From: Pseudomonas frederiksbergensis
GTDB taxonomy: Bacteria > Pseudomonadota > Gammaproteobacteria > Pseudomonadales > Pseudomonadaceae
Assembly (NCBI RefSeq): GCF_000802155.2
Contig: NZ_JQGJ02000019.1
Coordinates: 40,045 to 104,044, forward strand
Reading direction: 5' to 3'
DNA length: 64,000 bases
In this document: positions 62,181 to 64,000 of the stretch, one piece after another
Position numbering within the stretch: position 1 is the stretch's first letter
How the letters are laid out: the number at the start of each line of letters is the position of its first letter
Made by a program: the position numbers and the translations under genes
Notes under the pieces: model-generated
The model's database searches: none
The model's input: only the letters and a program-made list of their open reading frames with translations
Told to the model about the DNA's origin: nothing

Positions 62181-63194
62181 ATGCTGATCAAGATCCCCAA
62201 GTCGTCCGATTGCCATGAGTCGGACGTCACGCCAGAATCCCTTTATCTATCCCGTCGCCAGATGCTTGGGGCTACCATGGCTGGCCTCGCCATTGGCGGT
62301 TTGCCGCGCTGGGCCGGTGCCGTCGACGCGGTGCGTTATCCTGATGTGGAGCCCGGCAAGGCGCCGTCCTGGTTTGTCGAAAAACTGCCTTCCGTCCAAT
62401 GGGGGGCGGTCACGGTCAAGAACGAGTCCGTTACGCCGTTCAAGGACGCCACCCATTACAACAACTTCTATGAGTTCGGGACCGACAAGGGAGATCCGGC
62501 GGCAAATGCTGGCTCCTTGAAAACCGAACCCTGGAGTGTGGTAGTGGACGGGGAGGTGGGCAAGCCGGGGCGCTATGGCCTGGAAGACTTCATGAAACCT
62601 TACCAATTGGAGGAGCGAATTTATCGACTGCGCTGCGTCGAGGCCTGGTCTATGGTCATCCCCTGGATTGGTTTCCCCATAGCCGCATTGCTCAAGCAAG
62701 TCGAGCCGACGTCCAAGGCCAAATACATTCGTTTTGAAACGTTGCAGGACCCCAAGACCATGCCTGGGCAACGTTCAGGTTTTGCGCTGATCGACTGGCC
62801 CTACGTGGAGGGCTTGCGGATGGACGAGGCCATGAACCCGCTGGCCATCCTGGCGGTTGGCATGTATGGGCGTGAGCTGCCTAACCAGAATGGTGCTCCG
62901 TTACGGTTGGTGGTGCCGTGGAAATATGGCTTCAAGAGCGTGAAATCCATCGTGCGCATCAGCCTGGTGAGTGAGCAGCCCAAGACCACTTGGCAAAGCA
63001 TCGCATCCGATGAGTACGGCTTTTACGCAAACGTCAATCCGACCGTTGACCATCCGCGCTGGACCCAGGCTCGGGAGCGTCGTTTACCGAGCGGCCTGTT
63101 CAGTCCTAATGTGCGCGATACGTTGATGTTCAACGGATACCAGGATGAAGTTGCTTCCTTATATGCAGGAATGGATCTGAGGAAAGACTACTGA
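62181..63194 (+). CDS. msrP: MsrP, periplasmic molybdenum-containing methionine-sulfoxide reductase
   Basis: 337 residues. The twin-arginine signal SRRQMLGATMAGLAIGG shows Tat export with the folded cofactor. The molybdopterin-binding Cys lies in LRCVEAWSMVIPW. It repairs oxidised methionines in periplasmic proteins and receives electrons through MsrQ. The start at 62181 is needed for the signal. The ribosome site sits in a hairpin. Confidence 0.95.
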   Translation: MLIKIPKSSDCHESDVTPESLYLSRRQMLGATMAGLAIGGLPRWAGAVDAVRYPDVEPGKAPSWFVEKLPSVQWGAVTVKNESVTPFKDATHYNNFYEFGTDKGDPAANAGSLKTEPWSVVVDGEVGKPGRYGLEDFMKPYQLEERIYRLRCVEAWSMVIPWIGFPIAALLKQVEPTSKAKYIRFETLQDPKTMPGQRSGFALIDWPYVEGLRMDEAMNPLAILAVGMYGRELPNQNGAPLRLVVPWKYGFKSVKSIVRISLVSEQPKTTWQSIASDEYGFYANVNPTVDHPRWTQARERRLPSGLFSPNVRDTLMFNGYQDEVASLYAGMDLRKDY

Positions 63195-63817
63195 TGCGTT
63201 TCCTGGCATGGCGGCTCAGCGTTTTCGTCGCAGCGGCGATATGGCCTTTGCTGTGGCTTTACGAAGCGTTGGTGAATTCGTTGGGGCCAGATCCGGGCAA
63301 GGTGCTGGTGGATCGACTCGGGTTGGGAACGCTGGTTTTACTGCTGATCACCCTGAGTATGACGCCGTTGCAGAAATTGACGGGGTGGGCCGGGTGGATA
63401 GCGGTAAGGCGCCAGTTGGGGTTGTGGTGTTTTGCTTATGTCGTGCTGCATTTGAGCGGCTATGCGGCGTTCATCCTCGGGTTCGATTGGTCGCAGTTGG
63501 GCGTCGAGTTGAGCAAGCGCCCCTACATCATTGTCGGGGCGCTGGGCTTTCTTGGCTTGCTGGCCTTGGCAGCAACGTCCAATCGATACAGTCAGCGGCG
63601 ACTCGGACCTCGCTGGAAAAAACTGCATCGCCTGGCATACCTAATCCTCGGGCTTGGTTTGCTGCATATGTTGTGGATCGTGCGGGCGGATCTCAAGGAG
63701 TGGTCCATATATGCCTCTATAGGTGGGCTGCTGTTGGTGCTGAGAATTGGGCCAGTTGCGCGGCGAATCCCTCGTTTAACGGGGAAGAAGATCCCTTCGG
63801 TAATAAAAACGAAATAA
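63194..63817 (+). CDS. msrQ: MsrQ, haem-containing membrane partner of MsrP
   Basis: 207 residues with about six membrane helices of the ferric-reductase-like family (RRQLGLWCFAYVVLHLSGYAAF; LHRLAYLILGLGLLHMLW with haem-ligating histidines). It passes electrons from quinones or flavin to MsrP. Shares one base with the msrP stop (TGATG). Confidence 0.94.
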   Translation: MRFLAWRLSVFVAAAIWPLLWLYEALVNSLGPDPGKVLVDRLGLGTLVLLLITLSMTPLQKLTGWAGWIAVRRQLGLWCFAYVVLHLSGYAAFILGFDWSQLGVELSKRPYIIVGALGFLGLLALAATSNRYSQRRLGPRWKKLHRLAYLILGLGLLHMLWIVRADLKEWSIYASIGGLLLVLRIGPVARRIPRLTGKKIPSVIKTK

Positions 63818-63821
63818 AGGG

Positions 63822-63849
63822 TTGACGGCAAATTCTGGATGTCTATAAT
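63822..63849 (+). promoter_or_regulatory. rRNA-type sigma-70 promoter at the window edge
   Basis: TTGACG at 63822-63827, 16-base spacer, perfect TATAAT at 63844-63849, then a GC-rich discriminator (TCGCCCCA) as in stringent stable-RNA promoters. The 150 bases downstream hold no reading frame. In Pseudomonas msrPQ is followed by an rRNA operon, so this is most likely the promoter and leader of 16S rRNA, which lies beyond the window. Confidence 0.8.
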
Positions 63850-64000
63850 TCGCCCCACTTCCGGCGCAGTCGAAACGGAAAACTCCTTGAGTTTCAATGA
63901 GTTAGATGGTTTCGGCAAGCCAGGCGCTCCAGTTCATCGAAGCGCTGAAGGAGTTGATAGGGCGGTGTTGTTTGGCTCTATCGGCGATTCGATCTTCTCG

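Overview
The window is a core-chromosome segment of a fluorescent Pseudomonas, probably of the P. fluorescens group. The evidence is the high GC content, the gene order (pilY1-pilE-thiO, pilRS, bamD/rluD/pgeF/clpB, pilBCD-coaE-yacG, dksA-gluQ-cbrX-cbrA-cbrB-crcZ-pcnB-folK-panBC, phu-prrF, mrcB-lpoP-yqcC, ilvIHC-pssA-msrPQ), and short palindromic REP elements with GCGAGC/GCTCGC arms between genes. I see no prophage, insertion sequence, CRISPR array or genomic island. Nearly every gene has a recognisable family.

Layout. 1-7672: end of the type IV minor pilin operon (pilY1, pilE), thiO, a broken DUF6124 gene, the PilS/PilR two-component system, a small zinc-ribbon protein and bamD. 7824-13000: rluD, pgeF and clpB with a sigma-32 type promoter, then a tRNA cluster (Asn, Pro, Lys and a second identical Pro copy behind a terminator). 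13083-18828: a chemoreceptor, ndh, small conserved proteins and a CbiM-like membrane protein. 18622-23893: yacG, coaE, pilD, pilC and pilB on the minus strand, with the major pilin gene divergent and preceded by a sigma-54 promoter. 24204-33694: a BON-domain protein with its own sigma-54 promoter, a DUF2845/DUF748 pair, a SAM methyltransferase, acsA, pgi and panD. 33864-44491: panC, panB, folK, pcnB, the CrcZ small RNA, cbrB, cbrA, cbrX, gluQ and dksA. 44830-50942: an aminotransferase, sfsA, a Rieske protein, a haem ABC transporter operon and the iron-responsive small RNA PrrF. 51041-57435: TfoX-like and pentapeptide proteins, a phosphotransferase/kinase fusion, then PBP1b with its lipoprotein activator. 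57436-64000: the ilvIHC operon, pssA, msrPQ, and at the edge an rRNA-type promoter that should lead into a ribosomal RNA operon.

Three regulatory circuits can be read from the DNA. PilS-PilR (3377-6309) should act through sigma-54 on pilA at 23401. CbrA-CbrB (38367-42771) should act through sigma-54 on crcZ at 38193; CrcZ carries at least six A-rich Hfq/Crc-type motifs. Fur should control the haem transporter (box near 47178) and PrrF (box near 50948).

The least explained signals are: a 10+5 bp hairpin that buries the Shine-Dalgarno sequence of msrP; a sigma-54 promoter plus a perfect 17-bp palindrome upstream of the BON-domain gene; a 22-codon reading frame rich in branched-chain amino acid codons ending 11 bases before ilvI; a near-leaderless layout at mrcB; and a tRNA-Pro gene placed 2 bases after an intrinsic terminator.
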